Shown: positions 35,125 through 45,204, counted from the stretch's first letter. The stretch is 64,000 nucleotides of DNA from Pseudomonas muyukensis (GCF_019139535.1 NZ_CP077073.1:2074501-2138500), one strand, 5' to 3'. Numbers and translations: made by a program. The notes: generated by a model not told the origin, from the letters alone.

Positions 35125-38100
35125 ATGAGCAGCAGCGAGGTGCGCAGTGTCTGCCCGTATTGCGGGGTGGGGTGCGGTATCGTCATGAGCGTCAGCGCCG
35201 GCAAGGTGACCAAGGTCAGCGGCGACAAACAGCACCCGAGCAATCTCGGCCGGCTGTGCACCAAGGGCCTGACCGCCCACATACCGCTGGCCAGCGGGCG
35301 CATGGGCCAGGCCTTCGTGCGCCGCGAGCGCAGCCAGGAGCCGGTGCGCAGCAGCCTCGACCAGGCCATCGCCGAGGCGGCGCGGCGGCTGCGCGAGATC
35401 ATCGACAGCCATGGCGCCGATGCGCTGGCGCTGTATGTTTCCGGGCAGATGTCGCTGGAAGCCCAGTACCTGGCCAACAAGCTGGCCAAGGGTTTTATCC
35501 GCACCCGCCACATCGAGTCCAACTCGCGGTTGTGCATGGCCAGCGCCGGCAGTGGCTACAAGCAGTCGCTGGGTGCCGACGGCCCGCCCGGCAGCTACCA
35601 GGATTTCGAGCGGGCCGAAGTGTTCCTGGTGATCGGCGCGAACATGGCCGATTGTCATCCGATCCTGTTCCTGCGCCTGCTCGACCGGCTCAAGGCCGGG
35701 GCCAAGCTGATCGTCGTCGACCCCCGGCGCACCGCCACCGCCGACAAGGCCGACCTGTTCCTGGCGCTGCGCCCGGGCACCGACCTGGCGCTGCTCAACG
35801 GCCTGCTGCACCTGCTGCACGCCAACGGCCACACCGATGCCGGGTTCATCGCCCGGCACACCGAAGGCTGGGAGGCCATGCCGGCCTTTCTCGAGGACTA
35901 CACCCCCGAACGGGTCGCCGCCATCACCGGCCTGGACCCCGCCGCGATCCGCGAGGCCGCGCGGCTGATCGGCGAGGCCGGGGCGTGGATGAGCTGCTGG
36001 ACCATGGGCCTGAACCAGAGCATCCACGGCACTTGGCACAGCAACGCGCTGTGCAACCTGCACCTGGCCACGGGCGCCATCTGCCGGCCTGGCAGCGGCC
36101 CGTTCTCGCTGACCGGCCAGCCCAATGCCATGGGCGGACGCGAGATGGGCTACATGGGCCCAGGGTTGCCCGGCCAGCGCTCGGCGCTGGAGGCCGGCGA
36201 CCGCGCCTTCGTCGAGCGGCAATGGCAGCTGCCGGCCGGTACCCTGCGCAGCGAGGGCGGGGAGGGCACGGTGGCGTTGTTCGAGCAGATGCAGCGCGGC
36301 GAGGTGAAGGCCTGCTGGATCATCTGCAGCAATCCGGTGGCCAGCGTCGCCAATCGCCAGCAGGTGATCGACGGCCTGCGCCAGGCGCAATTGGTGATCA
36401 GCCAGGATGCCTTTCTCGACACCGAGACCCAGCGCTACGCCGACATCCTCCTGCCGGCGGCGCTGTGGGCCGAGGGCGATGGGGTGATGATCAACAGCGA
36501 GCGCAACCTGACCCTGGCGCCGCGGGCGGTCGAGCCGCCCGGCGAGAGCCTGGAGGATTGGCGCCTGATCGCCCGGGTGGCCAGTGCCATGGGCTATGCG
36601 CAGGCGTTCGACTACCCCGACGCCGAGGCGGTGTACGACGAAATCCGCCGTTTCCACAACCCAGCCACCGGCTACGACTTGCGCGGTATCGGCTATGCCG
36701 ACCTGCGCCAGGGGCCGCGGCAATGGCCGAGCGCGCCGGGGCGCGAGGACGACCGCAGCCCGCTGCGCTACGTCAGCGAGGGCGCGCTGGTGTTTCCCAC
36801 GCCCAGCGGCAAGGCGCAGTTCTTCGCCCGGCCCTGGTTGCCAGCGGCGGAGCTGCCCGACGCTGCCTTCCCCTTCGTGCTCAATACCGGCCGGGTGCAG
36901 CACCAATGGCACACCCTGACCAAGACCGGCAAGGTGGCGAGCCTGAACAAGCTCGCGCCCGGCCCCTTCGTCGAGATCCACCCCAGCGACGCGCTGCGCC
37001 TGGGCATCCACGACAAGGACCAGGTGGGGTTGCGCTCGCGCCGTGGCCAGGCGCGGCTGCCGGCACGGCTCAGCGATCGGGTACAGCCCGGCAACTGTTT
37101 TGTGCCGTTTCACTGGAACGACCTGTACGGCGAGGGCCTGGCGATCAACGCGCTGACCTGCGACGCGGTCGACCCGATTTCCCTGCAACCGGCCTTCAAG
37201 CACTGCGCCGTGGCCCTTGAACGGCTGGCCGGCGAACGTATCGAGGCCCTCGACCTGAGCCACCCGGAGCCTGCGACCATGCCCACTGCCACCCTGTCCC
37301 GCCTGCTTGGCCTGGAGGCGTTGCCGGCACCGGTGTTGGCCGAAGACGAGCGCCACTACCTGCAAGGCTTCCTGCTTGGCCTTGACCAGGCGCAACGCCT
37401 CGGCGTGCCCAGCCTGCCGCCCGGCGCGCCGTTGGCGCCGGCCCGGCGGCTGTTCGTCGACGGCCTGCTGGCGGGCCTGTTCAGCCCGGCGCAGGCTATG
37501 CCTGGGAGCCCCGCCGAGGCCCCTCGGCATCACGTGCTGTGGGCCTCGCAGACCGGCAACGGCGAGGGCCTGGCCGAGCGCTGCGCGCAGCGTCTGCGCG
37601 AGGCGGGTTTGGCCGTGGCGCTCAGTTGCATGGAGGCCATTCACCCGGCACAGTTGCAGGGCGCCGCCAGCCTGGTGCTGATCGCCAGCACCTTCGGCGA
37701 TGGCGAGGCGCCGGACAGCGGCGCGGCATTCTGGCAGGCGCTGCAGCAAGAGCAAGGCGCCAGCTGCGCGACCCTGCCTTATGCCGTGCTGGCCCTGGGG
37801 GATTCGAGCTATGAGCAGTTCTGCGGTTTCGGCCGCAAGCTCGACCAGCGCCTGGCCGACCTCGGTGCCCGGCGCCTGCTGGCGCGGGTCGATTGCGAGC
37901 CTGACTGCGAAGCGGCTTTCACCGCCTGGCTGGAGGCCTTGCTGCCGGAACTGGGCGGTAGCGCACCGGCACCCACCGTGGCACCGTCGCCAACCCGCGT
38001 CGGCAAGCACCAGCCCTGGTTGGCGCCGGTGCTGGAGAACCGCTTGCTCAATGGCCCGGGTTCGAGCAAGGAGACGCGGCAACTGGTGTTCGACCTGCGC

Positions 38101-39093
38101 GGCAGCGGCCTGAGCTACCAGCCTGGCGACGCCCTGGGGGTGTGGCCGCGCAATTGCCCGGACCTGGTCGATGAGCTGCTGGCCTTGATGGCGCTCGATG
38201 GCCAGGCCCAGGTCGAACTCCAGGGCCAGGCGCCGATGGCGCTGCGCACCGCGCTGGAGCGCCACTTGGACATCACCCAGGTCAGCCGGCCGCTGCTCGA
38301 GGTGTTCGCCGAGCAGGCCGAGGGCCTGCGGCGTTTGTTGCGGCCCGAGTGCAGTAGCACGCTCAAGGACTGGCTGTGGGGGCGGCAGCTGGCCGATGTC
38401 CTGCAGGCGTTCCCCCAGCGCTTGCCCCTGGCCCGCTGGCTGGCATTGCTCAAGCCCTTGCAGCCGCGGCTGTACTCGATCAGCTCCAGCCCCTTGGCCC
38501 ATCCCGACCAGGTGCACCTGACCGTCGCCACCGTGCGCTACGGGGCGCGCAAGGGCGTGTGCTCGACCTTCCTCGCCGACCGGGCGACGGCCCTGGAGGT
38601 GGCGATTTTCCCGCAACCGTCGAAGCACTTTCGCCTACCGCAGGACGATGCCACGCCGATCATCATGATTGGCCCCGGTACTGGTATCGCGCCGTTTCGC
38701 GGTTTTCTCCAGGAGCGCGAACAGCGCCGGGCGAGCGGTGGCAATTGGCTGTTCTTCGGCGAGCAGCACGGCGCCTGCGATTTCTATTACCGCGAACAGT
38801 TGCAGGCCTGGGCGGCGAGCGGGTACCTGCGCCTGAGCACGGCGTTCTCCCGCGACCAGGATGACAAGGTCTACGTGCAGCAGCGCCTGCTGGCGCACGG
38901 CGCCGAGCTGTGGCAGTGGCTCGAGGCGGGCGCGGTGGTCTATGTCTGTGGCGATGCCCAGCGCATGGCCAAGGATGTCGACGCGGCCCTGCGCCAGGTG
39001 GTGGTCGAGCACGGCGGCATGGCTGCCGAGGCGGCGCGGGCTTATGTCGAGGCCTTGGCGCGGGACAAGCGCTATCGGCGCGATGTGTATTGA
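35125..39093 (+). CDS. nasA: Assimilatory nitrate reductase fused to a CysJ-like diflavin reductase
   Basis: A 1322-residue cytoplasmic enzyme reducing nitrate to nitrite. Residues 1-760 are the molybdopterin oxidoreductase, with a [4Fe-4S] site at Cys10, Cys13, Cys17 and Cys45 (CPYCGVGCG and GRLCTKG) and the molybdopterin-binding part including [16 protein letters not shown] and [15 protein letters not shown]. Residues about 800-945 form a flavodoxin domain ([13 protein letters not shown]). The C terminus is an FAD/NADPH reductase with [33 protein letters not shown] and a terminal YRRDVY as in CysJ. So electrons probably come directly from NADPH within one chain. The ATG at 35125 has GGAG. 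nirB and nirD follow. Confidence 0.94.
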   Translation: MSSSEVRSVCPYCGVGCGIVMSVSAGKVTKVSGDKQHPSNLGRLCTKGLTAHIPLASGRMGQAFVRRERSQEPVRSSLDQAIAEAARRLREIIDSHGADALALYVSGQMSLEAQYLANKLAKGFIRTRHIESNSRLCMASAGSGYKQSLGADGPPGSYQDFERAEVFLVIGANMADCHPILFLRLLDRLKAGAKLIVVDPRRTATADKADLFLALRPGTDLALLNGLLHLLHANGHTDAGFIARHTEGWEAMPAFLEDYTPERVAAITGLDPAAIREAARLIGEAGAWMSCWTMGLNQSIHGTWHSNALCNLHLATGAICRPGSGPFSLTGQPNAMGGREMGYMGPGLPGQRSALEAGDRAFVERQWQLPAGTLRSEGGEGTVALFEQMQRGEVKACWIICSNPVASVANRQQVIDGLRQAQLVISQDAFLDTETQRYADILLPAALWAEGDGVMINSERNLTLAPRAVEPPGESLEDWRLIARVASAMGYAQAFDYPDAEAVYDEIRRFHNPATGYDLRGIGYADLRQGPRQWPSAPGREDDRSPLRYVSEGALVFPTPSGKAQFFARPWLPAAELPDAAFPFVLNTGRVQHQWHTLTKTGKVASLNKLAPGPFVEIHPSDALRLGIHDKDQVGLRSRRGQARLPARLSDRVQPGNCFVPFHWNDLYGEGLAINALTCDAVDPISLQPAFKHCAVALERLAGERIEALDLSHPEPATMPTATLSRLLGLEALPAPVLAEDERHYLQGFLLGLDQAQRLGVPSLPPGAPLAPARRLFVDGLLAGLFSPAQAMPGSPAEAPRHHVLWASQTGNGEGLAERCAQRLREAGLAVALSCMEAIHPAQLQGAASLVLIASTFGDGEAPDSGAAFWQALQQEQGASCATLPYAVLALGDSSYEQFCGFGRKLDQRLADLGARRLLARVDCEPDCEAAFTAWLEALLPELGGSAPAPTVAPSPTRVGKHQPWLAPVLENRLLNGPGSSKETRQLVFDLRGSGLSYQPGDALGVWPRNCPDLVDELLALMALDGQAQVELQGQAPMALRTALERHLDITQVSRPLLEVFAEQAEGLRRLLRPECSSTLKDWLWGRQLADVLQAFPQRLPLARWLALLKPLQPRLYSISSSPLAHPDQVHLTVATVRYGARKGVCSTFLADRATALEVAIFPQPSKHFRLPQDDATPIIMIGPGTGIAPFRGFLQEREQRRASGGNWLFFGEQHGACDFYYREQLQAWAASGYLRLSTAFSRDQDDKVYVQQRLLAHGAELWQWLEAGAVVYVCGDAQRMAKDVDAALRQVVVEHGGMAAEAARAYVEALARDKRYRRDVY

Positions 39094-39097
39094 GTGC

Positions 39098-39128
39098 ACC
39101 AGCCTGGTGAGCGTTGCACCAGGCTGGT
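39098..39128 (+). terminator. Inverted repeat just after nasA
   Basis: ACCAGCCTGGT and its exact complement ACCAGGCTGGT are separated by 9 bases, five bases after the nasA stop. No T run follows, so it may be a weak terminator or a transcript-stabilising stem. Confidence 0.5.
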
Positions 39129-39146
39129 TCAAGCGCCTGGATAGCA

Positions 39147-39246
39147 CAGGCTGTGCCGGTGTTCGCCGGCAAGGCCCGCTGCTACAGGTTTGCAGCACCT
39201 GTTGCCGGTAGGCGCCAGCCTTGCTGGCGAACCAGGCGCCGCGGTG
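39147..39246. repeat. REP pair between nasA and nirB
   Basis: GCCGGTGTTCGCCGGCAAGG and GCTACAGG are followed by the inverted copy CGCCAGCCTTGCTGGCGAAC, the same unit family as the block at 13.4-13.7 kb. Confidence 0.82.
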
Positions 39247-39349
39247 CATGAGCGGGCAGGGCAATTGGCACAGTCCCTGCTTTGATCCAGCTACAACAGC
39301 CCACCGGTCAACGGCGATCGTCCAGGGCCCCCAACTGATGAGTACAGGC

Positions 39350-39385
39350 AAAGGCGCCTGGAGCTTCGGCTCCAGGCGCCTTTTT
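39350..39385 (+). terminator. Terminator-attenuator immediately upstream of nirB
   Basis: A perfect 14-bp stem, AAGGCGCCTGGAGC, with a TTCG tetraloop is followed by TTTTT, only 27 bases before the nirB start codon. There is no room for a promoter between it and nirB. So nirB transcription must pass through it, which is the layout of a leader controlled by antitermination, for example by a NasT-type ANTAR protein. The hairpin is seen directly; the control is inferred. Confidence 0.8.
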
Positions 39386-39411
39386 GCGTTTTCCGTGAGC
39401 GAGGATCGGCT

Positions 39412-41964
39412 ATGCAGGCAACAGCGAACGAGGCACAACGACCGCGACTGGTCATCGTCGGCAATGGCATGGTCGGCCATCACTGCGTCGAGCAATTGAT
39501 CGAGCGCGGCGCCCTGGCCCGCTTCGAGCTGCATGTGTTCGGCGAGGAACGCCAGCGTGCCTACGACCGGGTCCACCTGTCGGAGTACTTCACCGGCAGT
39601 TGCGCCGAAACCCTGGCCCTGTGCGCGCCGGGCTATTACCCGGACAACGGCGTGCACCTGCACCTGGGCGAGGCGGTAGTGGCGATCGACCGCCAGCGCC
39701 GGGAGCTGGTCACCGACGCAGGCCGCTACGGCTATGACCAGCTGATCCTGGCCACCGGCTCCTACCCGTTCGTGCCGCCCATCGAGGGCTCCAGCGGCCA
39801 CGCGCGGCTGGTCTATCGCACCCTCGACGACCTCGACGCGATTCGCGCCGCCGCCAGCGGTGCCCGCCGTGGCGTGGTGGTCGGCGGCGGCCTGCTGGGC
39901 CTGGAGGCGGCCAACGCCCTCAAGTCCTTGGGCCTGGAGGCCCATGTGGTGGAGTTCGCCCCCCGCTTGATGCCGGTGCAACTCGACGGCGAAGGCGGCG
40001 CGGCGTTGCGTGCGCGCATCGAGGCGCTGGGCGTCGGCGTGCACCTGGCCCGCGCCACCCAGTCGATCAGCGCAGGCGAGCAGTACCGCTACCGAATGAA
40101 CTTCGACGGCGGCGAGCACCTGGAAACCGACCTGGTGGTGTTCTCCGCCGGTATCCGCCCGCAGGACGCGCTCGGCCGCGCCTGCGGCCTGGAGGTCGCC
40201 GCCCGCGGCGGCGTGGTGATCGACAACCACTGCCGTTCCAGCGACCCGCGGATCTTCGCCATCGGCGAATGCGCTTCGTGGAACGGCAGCGTGTTCGGCC
40301 TGGTCGCCCCGGGCTACGCCATGGCGCGCACCTTGGCGGCATGGCTGATGGGCGAGGCGCCGAGCGGGTTCAGTGGCGCCGACATGTCGACCAAGCTCAA
40401 GCTGCTGGGCGTCGATGTCGGCTCGATCGGCGACGCCCAGGGCGCCACGCCGGGCGCGCGCAGCTACCGCTTCATCGACGAGGCCAGTGCCTCGTACCGG
40501 CGGCTGGTAGTGGATGCCAGCGGCAAGCAGGTGCTCGGCGCCGTGCTGGTGGGCGACAACAGCTACTACGACACCTTGCTGCAATACGCCCAGAACGGCA
40601 TCAAGCTGCCGGCCGACCCGGCCACCTTGATCCTGCCCCAAGGAGGCGGCGCGCCCGCCCTGGGCGCCGATGCCTTGCCTGCTGCCGCGACCATCTGCTC
40701 ATGCCACAACGTCAGCAAGGGCGCGGTGTGCGCGGCCATCGACGGCGGCTGTGGCGACCTGGCCGCGGTCAAGGCCTGCACCAAGGCCGCCAGCGGTTGC
40801 GGGGGCTGCGCGGCACTGCTCAAGCAGGTGGTCGAGCACGAGCTGGGCGCCCGCGGCGTGAGCGTGGACAAAAGCCTGTGCGAGCACTTTGCCTACACCC
40901 GCCAGGAGCTCTACGCCCTGGTGCGGGTCGAAGGCATCCGCACCTTCGGCGACCTGCTCGCCCGCCATGGCCAGGGCCCTGTCGGCTGCGACATCTGCAA
41001 GCCGGCGGTGGGCAATATCCTCGCCTCGTGCTGGAACCAGCCGATCATGGACCCGGCCCTGGTGCCGTTGCAGGACACCAACGACACCTTCATGGCCAAC
41101 ATGCAGAAGAACGGCACTTACTCGGTGGTGCCGCGCATTCCCGGCGGCGAGATCACCCCGGACAAGCTGATCGTGATCGGCCAGGTGGCGAAAAAATACG
41201 ACCTCTACACCAAGATCACCGGCGGCCAGCGCATCGACCTGTTCGGCGCGCAGTTGCACGAGTTGCCGCTGATCTGGGGCGAACTGATTGCCGCTGGCTT
41301 TGAAACCGGGCACGCCTATGGCAAGTCGACGCGCACGGTGAAGTCCTGCGTCGGCAGCACCTGGTGCCGCTACGGCGTGCAGGACAGCGTGGCCATGGCC
41401 CTGCGCCTGGAGGACCGCTACAAGGGCCTGCGCGCGCCGCACAAGCTCAAGTTCGCGGTGTCCGGCTGTACCCGCGAATGTGCCGAGGCGCAGAGCAAGG
41501 ACATCGGCGTGATCGCCACCGACAAGGGCTGGAACCTCTATGTGTGCGGCAATGGCGGCATGCGCCCGCGCCACGCCGAGCTGTTCGCCACCGACCTGGA
41601 CGACCAGACCCTGGTACGGCTGATCGACCGCGTGCTGATGTTCTACATCCGTACCGCCGACAAGCTGCAGCGCACCTCGGTGTGGCGGGAAAACCTCGAG
41701 GGCGGCCTGGACTACCTCAAGCAGGTGGTGATCGACGACAGCCTGGGCCTGGCGAGCGAGCTGGAGGCGCAGATGCAGCATGTGGTCGAGCAGTACGAGT
41801 GCGAATGGGCCAATGCCTTGAGCGACCCGGAAAAACTCAAGCGCTTCCGTACCTTCGTCAATGACCAGCGCGCCGACCCCGACGTGCACTTCGTCCGCGA
41901 ACGCGGCCAGCGCCGCCCGGCGGCGGCGCTGCAGCTGATTCCGACCCATGAGGAGACTGTGTGA
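39412..41964 (+). CDS. nirB: Nitrite reductase (NADH) large subunit
   Basis: An 850-residue siroheme/FAD enzyme reducing nitrite to ammonium. In order: an FAD/NADH oxidoreductase domain (start RLVIVGNGMVGHHCVE, second nucleotide site VVVGGGLLGLEAA), a BFD-like [2Fe-2S] domain (CSCHNVSKGAV then CTKAASGCGGC), and the sulfite/nitrite reductase domain with siroheme-[4Fe-4S] cysteines in STWCRYGVQDS-CTREC and CGNGG. Length is normal. It lies behind a terminator-like hairpin and overlaps nirD by one base. Confidence 0.95.
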   Translation: MQATANEAQRPRLVIVGNGMVGHHCVEQLIERGALARFELHVFGEERQRAYDRVHLSEYFTGSCAETLALCAPGYYPDNGVHLHLGEAVVAIDRQRRELVTDAGRYGYDQLILATGSYPFVPPIEGSSGHARLVYRTLDDLDAIRAAASGARRGVVVGGGLLGLEAANALKSLGLEAHVVEFAPRLMPVQLDGEGGAALRARIEALGVGVHLARATQSISAGEQYRYRMNFDGGEHLETDLVVFSAGIRPQDALGRACGLEVAARGGVVIDNHCRSSDPRIFAIGECASWNGSVFGLVAPGYAMARTLAAWLMGEAPSGFSGADMSTKLKLLGVDVGSIGDAQGATPGARSYRFIDEASASYRRLVVDASGKQVLGAVLVGDNSYYDTLLQYAQNGIKLPADPATLILPQGGGAPALGADALPAAATICSCHNVSKGAVCAAIDGGCGDLAAVKACTKAASGCGGCAALLKQVVEHELGARGVSVDKSLCEHFAYTRQELYALVRVEGIRTFGDLLARHGQGPVGCDICKPAVGNILASCWNQPIMDPALVPLQDTNDTFMANMQKNGTYSVVPRIPGGEITPDKLIVIGQVAKKYDLYTKITGGQRIDLFGAQLHELPLIWGELIAAGFETGHAYGKSTRTVKSCVGSTWCRYGVQDSVAMALRLEDRYKGLRAPHKLKFAVSGCTRECAEAQSKDIGVIATDKGWNLYVCGNGGMRPRHAELFATDLDDQTLVRLIDRVLMFYIRTADKLQRTSVWRENLEGGLDYLKQVVIDDSLGLASELEAQMQHVVEQYECEWANALSDPEKLKRFRTFVNDQRADPDVHFVRERGQRRPAAALQLIPTHEETV

Positions 41965-42326
41965 TGAACCAGAGCAACAGGGCTGTGCAAGCGCAAACCA
42001 CCTGGCACAGCGTGTGCGCTGCCCATGACCTGGTGGCCGATTCCGGGGTGGTGGTGTGGCATGCCGGCGAGCAGGTGGCGTTGTTCTATCTGCCGGGGCA
42101 GGCGCAGGCGATCTATGCCGTCGGCAACCGTGATCCGCGTTCCGGCGCGAATGTCATCGGGCGCGGATTGCTGGCCAGTCTGCAGGGTGAGCCCGTTGTC
42201 GCGTCGCCTTTGTACAAACAGCATTTCTCGCTGCGTAATGGCTGCTGCCTGGAGGATCCAGGCCAGGTGCTGCCGGTTTGGCGGGTGCGGATCCAGGGTG
42301 AGCAGGTCGAATTGTCCCGCGCCTGA
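41964..42326 (+). CDS. nirD: Nitrite reductase (NADH) small subunit
   Basis: A 120-residue Rieske-fold subunit of the NirBD enzyme. In this assimilatory type the Rieske cluster ligands are absent, and none are seen here. WHSVCAAHDLVADSGVVVWHAGEQVALFYLP and SRDPRSGANVIGRG-like NRDPRSGANVIGRGLL are the family motifs. The ATG at 41964 overlaps the nirB stop and has AGGAG eight bases upstream; a GTG one codon earlier is the alternative. Confidence 0.95.
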   Translation: MNQSNRAVQAQTTWHSVCAAHDLVADSGVVVWHAGEQVALFYLPGQAQAIYAVGNRDPRSGANVIGRGLLASLQGEPVVASPLYKQHFSLRNGCCLEDPGQVLPVWRVRIQGEQVELSRA

Positions 42327-42340
42327 ATCCGCAGGGTGGC

Positions 42341-42511
42341 TCAATCCTGGTCAAGTGGGTAATGGCTGGCGCCATTGGCGTCGAGGTAGCTGGCCCACTC
42401 CGTGACCGCCGCGTAGATGACCGCCTCGCTGACTGCGCTGACCAAATCGGCCATCAACGGCGGGTGCAGGATCAGATCGCCCTTGCGGGCGGCGTGCAGG
42501 CTGTCATCCAT
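42341..42511 (-). pseudogene. Truncated prePAAR/Rhs-type effector remnant (56 residues)
   Basis: The 56-residue frame starts MDDSLHAARKGDLILH. It contains AARKGDLILH, a precise match to the prePAAR motif AARxxDxxxH of type VI secretion effectors, then the start of a membrane segment (PLMADLVSAVSEAVIYAAVT). It then changes to an unrelated tail EWASYLDANGASH and stops. Intact members continue with more membrane helices, PAAR and a toxin. It lies 21 bases after an Eag-type chaperone gene, the usual order. I infer a degraded effector gene; a deliberately short protein is less likely. Confidence 0.65.
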
Positions 42512-42532
42512 GAGCCATCTCTGAAAGGGGGG

Positions 42533-42958
42533 TCAGTTCAGTCGCAAACCAGCCTTGATCGTTTCCCAATGGACAAGGTCGGCGGGCTCCAGCGGTGTTT
42601 GCTTGCTGTAGCTCACCGCGACGAAACGGGCTTGGCCGGCAGGCGCGTAGGCCAACTGGCGCTGGTAGGAAACCACGTCTCCACGCTTGAACTGCAGGCT
42701 GGTTTCCAGGCCGTGAATGTCGCGGGCCACACCGGCGCTGACCGGCTGGGGTTCGCTGATGACCGCCGCAAGGCGTTCGCGCAGTTGCGCCAGTTGCTGC
42801 AGGTAGAGGCTTTCCAGGGTCTGCCCCTCGGGCAGCGGGCTGCGGGCGATCACCAGGCTGGTGCCGCGTTCGCGGAAAGCGAGCATGTTCATGCTGGTGT
42901 CTTCGGGCGTTTCATCGCCCAGGTCCAGGACCAGGTCCTGGGTCAGGTAGGCGGCCAT
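42533..42958 (-). CDS. DcrB/DUF1795-family (Eag-type) T6SS effector chaperone
   Basis: A 141-residue soluble protein with the DUF1795/DcrB-related pattern: a short start, MNMLAFRERGTSLVIARSPLPEGQTLESLYLQQLAQLRERL, and a C-terminal FVAVSYSKQTPLEPADLVHWETIKAGLRL. Eag proteins of this family bind the membrane helices of prePAAR effectors and load them onto VgrG. Here the adjacent gene is a remnant that keeps the prePAAR motif but little else. No VgrG, Hcp or other T6SS gene lies in the window, so this is an orphan. Confidence 0.85.
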   Translation of the reverse strand: MAAYLTQDLVLDLGDETPEDTSMNMLAFRERGTSLVIARSPLPEGQTLESLYLQQLAQLRERLAAVISEPQPVSAGVARDIHGLETSLQFKRGDVVSYQRQLAYAPAGQARFVAVSYSKQTPLEPADLVHWETIKAGLRLN

Positions 42959-43094
42959 AGCGCTGCTCCATGCGTTGAGGCGGCACACGCTAAAGCTTCG
43001 GCGCCTTGCCTGCAAGGGCGTGGCCGGCGCCGAGTGACGCAAGTCACCGAATCGGCATGGCTTGCAGGCCCGACGCGCGGATACACTGCCAGGC

Positions 43095-44027
43095 ATGAAC
43101 CTCGATACCCGCATCAAGTTCCGCCACCTGTTGTGTTTCCTGGAGATTGCCCGGCAGGGCAGCCTGGCCAGGGCTGCCGATGTGCTCGCGATCAGCCAGC
43201 CGGCGATCTCCAAGACGCTCAAGGAGCTCGAGGCGTTGCTCGAGACCCGGCTGTTCGAACGCGGCCGCCAGGGCGTGTCATTGACCGCGGCCGGTACGCG
43301 CTTCTTGCGTTATGCCGGGCCCAGCGTGCACGCCCTGCGCGAAGGCGTTGGCAGCGTGCGCGGCGAGGCCTTGCAGCCATCGCAGGTGCGTATCGGTGTG
43401 TTGTCCACGGTCGAGGGCCTCTTGATGCCCGAGGTGCTGTGCCGCCTGCACCAGCGCCATGAAGCCTTGGTGATCAGCGTGGTCACCGGGGTCAGCGCGC
43501 AGTTGCTGGGGCAGTTGCATGTGGGCGAGCTGGAGCTGGTGGTCGGGCGCATGACCGACAGCCCGCGCATCCAGGGGTTGTCGTTCGAGCACCTGTACAG
43601 CGAGTCGATGGCCCTGGTGGTGCGCCCCGGGCACCCGTTGCTGGCGCGCCAGCCGGTCGAGCGGGGGCTGGTAGGGCAGTACGCGCAGGTGTTGCCGCCG
43701 CCGGGGACGACCATTCGCCAGCATGCCGACAGCCTGTTCGTGCAAGGCGGGATCGGCGTGGCGGCGCAACGCCTGGAAACGCTGTCGCTGGCGCTGAGCC
43801 GGCGCTATGTGCTGGGCAGCGACGCGGTGTGGGTAGCGCCGCGCGATGCGGTGCTGATCGACCTGGGGCGCGGCGAGCTGGCCGAACTTGACCTCGGGGT
43901 ACGTGAGCCGGGGGGCTCGGTGGGCATCTGTCGCAACGCGGCGGTGCCCCAGGGCCTGGCGGCGCAGTGGGTGTGCGAGGTATTGCGCGAGGTGGCGGGG
44001 GCGTATCGGCTGGGTGGATATCCCTGA
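43095..44027 (+). CDS. LysR-family regulator (PcaQ/GbpR-like)
   Basis: A 310-residue regulator with the N-terminal HTH in FRHLLCFLEIARQGSLARAADVLAISQPAISKTLKELEALL. The ligand-binding part includes VRIGVLSTVEGLLMPEVL and VVRPGHPLLARQPV. The start MNLDTRIKFRHL resembles PcaQ/GbpR-type regulators, but no aromatic catabolic genes are near, so the target is unknown. It diverges from the Eag gene across 136 bases; as LysR proteins often regulate divergent genes, it could control the Eag locus. Confidence 0.88.
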   Translation: MNLDTRIKFRHLLCFLEIARQGSLARAADVLAISQPAISKTLKELEALLETRLFERGRQGVSLTAAGTRFLRYAGPSVHALREGVGSVRGEALQPSQVRIGVLSTVEGLLMPEVLCRLHQRHEALVISVVTGVSAQLLGQLHVGELELVVGRMTDSPRIQGLSFEHLYSESMALVVRPGHPLLARQPVERGLVGQYAQVLPPPGTTIRQHADSLFVQGGIGVAAQRLETLSLALSRRYVLGSDAVWVAPRDAVLIDLGRGELAELDLGVREPGGSVGICRNAAVPQGLAAQWVCEVLREVAGAYRLGGYP

Positions 44028-44243
44028 CGCTGGGCGGGTGCCATGGTTTTGAAAAGCTCCCGGCAAACCCTGGCGAAGCCATCAATACTGGCCATTGGCT
44101 GCAAGCGCGATCATGAACAACCTTTAACCCAGGAACTTCCAGCCCACAACCCGCTCTTATGCCGGTAGCCATTGGTCGCGGCCGCCTGCTAAGCTCGCGG
44201 CTTTACCCTGATTGCCCTCATGGCGCATGAACAAGGAAATAGC

Positions 44244-44972
44244 ATGAAACAGCATCGTTTGGCGGCTGCGGTTGCCCTGGTAGGCCTGGTCCTGGCGGGC
44301 TGCGACGCCCAGACCAGCAGCGTCGAGCTGAAGACTCCGGCACAGAAAGCCTCCTACGGTATCGGCCTGAACATGGGCAAGAGCCTGGCCCAGGAAGGCA
44401 TGGACGACCTGGATTCCAAAGCCGTCGCCCAAGGCATCGAAGACGCTGTTGGCAAGAAAGAACAGCGCATCAAGGACGAGGAACTGGTCGAGGCCTTCAC
44501 CGCCCTGCAGAAGCGCGCTGAAGAACGCCTGGCCAAGGCCAGCGAAGAAGCCTCCGCGGCCGGCAAGAAATTCCTCGAGGAAAACGCCAAGAAGCCTGGC
44601 GTGGTCACCACCGCCTCGGGCCTGCAGTACGAAGTGGTCAAGAAGGCCGACGGCCCGCAGCCCAAGCCGACCGATGTGGTCACCGTCCACTACGAAGGCA
44701 AGCTCACCGACGGCAAGGTGTTCGACAGCTCCGTCGAGCGCGGCAGCCCGATCGACCTGCCGGTCAGCGGCGTGATCCCAGGTTGGGTCGAAGGCCTGCA
44801 ACTGATGCATGTCGGCGAAAAATACAAGCTGTACATCCCCGCCGAGCTGGCCTATGGCGCCCAGAGCCCGAGCCCGCTGATCCCGGCCAACTCGGTGCTG
44901 GTGTTCGACCTGGAACTGCTGGGCATCAAGGACCCGGCCAAGGCCGACGCCGAAGCCGCCCCGGCCAAGTAA
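44244..44972 (+). CDS. FKBP-type peptidyl-prolyl isomerase lipoprotein
   Basis: A 242-residue periplasmic folding helper. The signal ends in a lipobox LAGC (Cys20), so it is probably a lipoprotein. An N-terminal Mip/FkpA-like dimerisation domain (KASYGIGLNMGKSLAQEG, then a long charged helix) precedes the FKBP domain (about 120-228) with VHYEGKLTDGKVFDSSVERG and GWVEGLQLMHVGEKYKLYIP. AAGGAAAT precedes the ATG. A strong terminator follows. Confidence 0.93.
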   Translation: MKQHRLAAAVALVGLVLAGCDAQTSSVELKTPAQKASYGIGLNMGKSLAQEGMDDLDSKAVAQGIEDAVGKKEQRIKDEELVEAFTALQKRAEERLAKASEEASAAGKKFLEENAKKPGVVTTASGLQYEVVKKADGPQPKPTDVVTVHYEGKLTDGKVFDSSVERGSPIDLPVSGVIPGWVEGLQLMHVGEKYKLYIPAELAYGAQSPSPLIPANSVLVFDLELLGIKDPAKADAEAAPAK

Positions 44973-44991
44973 GCGCCAGTCTGCTGCTGCA

Positions 44992-45026
44992 ACGACGCCC
45001 CGTTTTGACGGGGCGTCGTCGTTTTT
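44992..45026 (+). terminator. Terminator after the FKBP gene
   Basis: ACGACGCCCCG pairs exactly with CGGGGCGTCGT around a TTTTGA loop, followed by CGTTTTT. It starts 20 bases after the stop codon. Confidence 0.93.
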
Positions 45027-45204
45027 GGCGGCTTGACGCGAACCGCCGGCGTCATTCACTGTCGCAAGCAATGCCACGGCGTAACCTCGGGTGTGCTTGT
45101 CGCAAAACGTTTGCGCCGTTGCAACGGTTGTGTAAAAAACGCCCGATCCGTCCCCGGCCCTTGCCTGGCGGGCACGACGCGGCGCCAATGCCGCCCTGTT
45201 CACA

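Noticed and set aside
35017..38628. 1203-codon open frame on the minus strand inside nasA
   Set aside because: It lies fully antisense to a well-supported gene and its product is a low-complexity Gln/Gly/His/Ala/Arg mix; such frames arise in GC-rich DNA.
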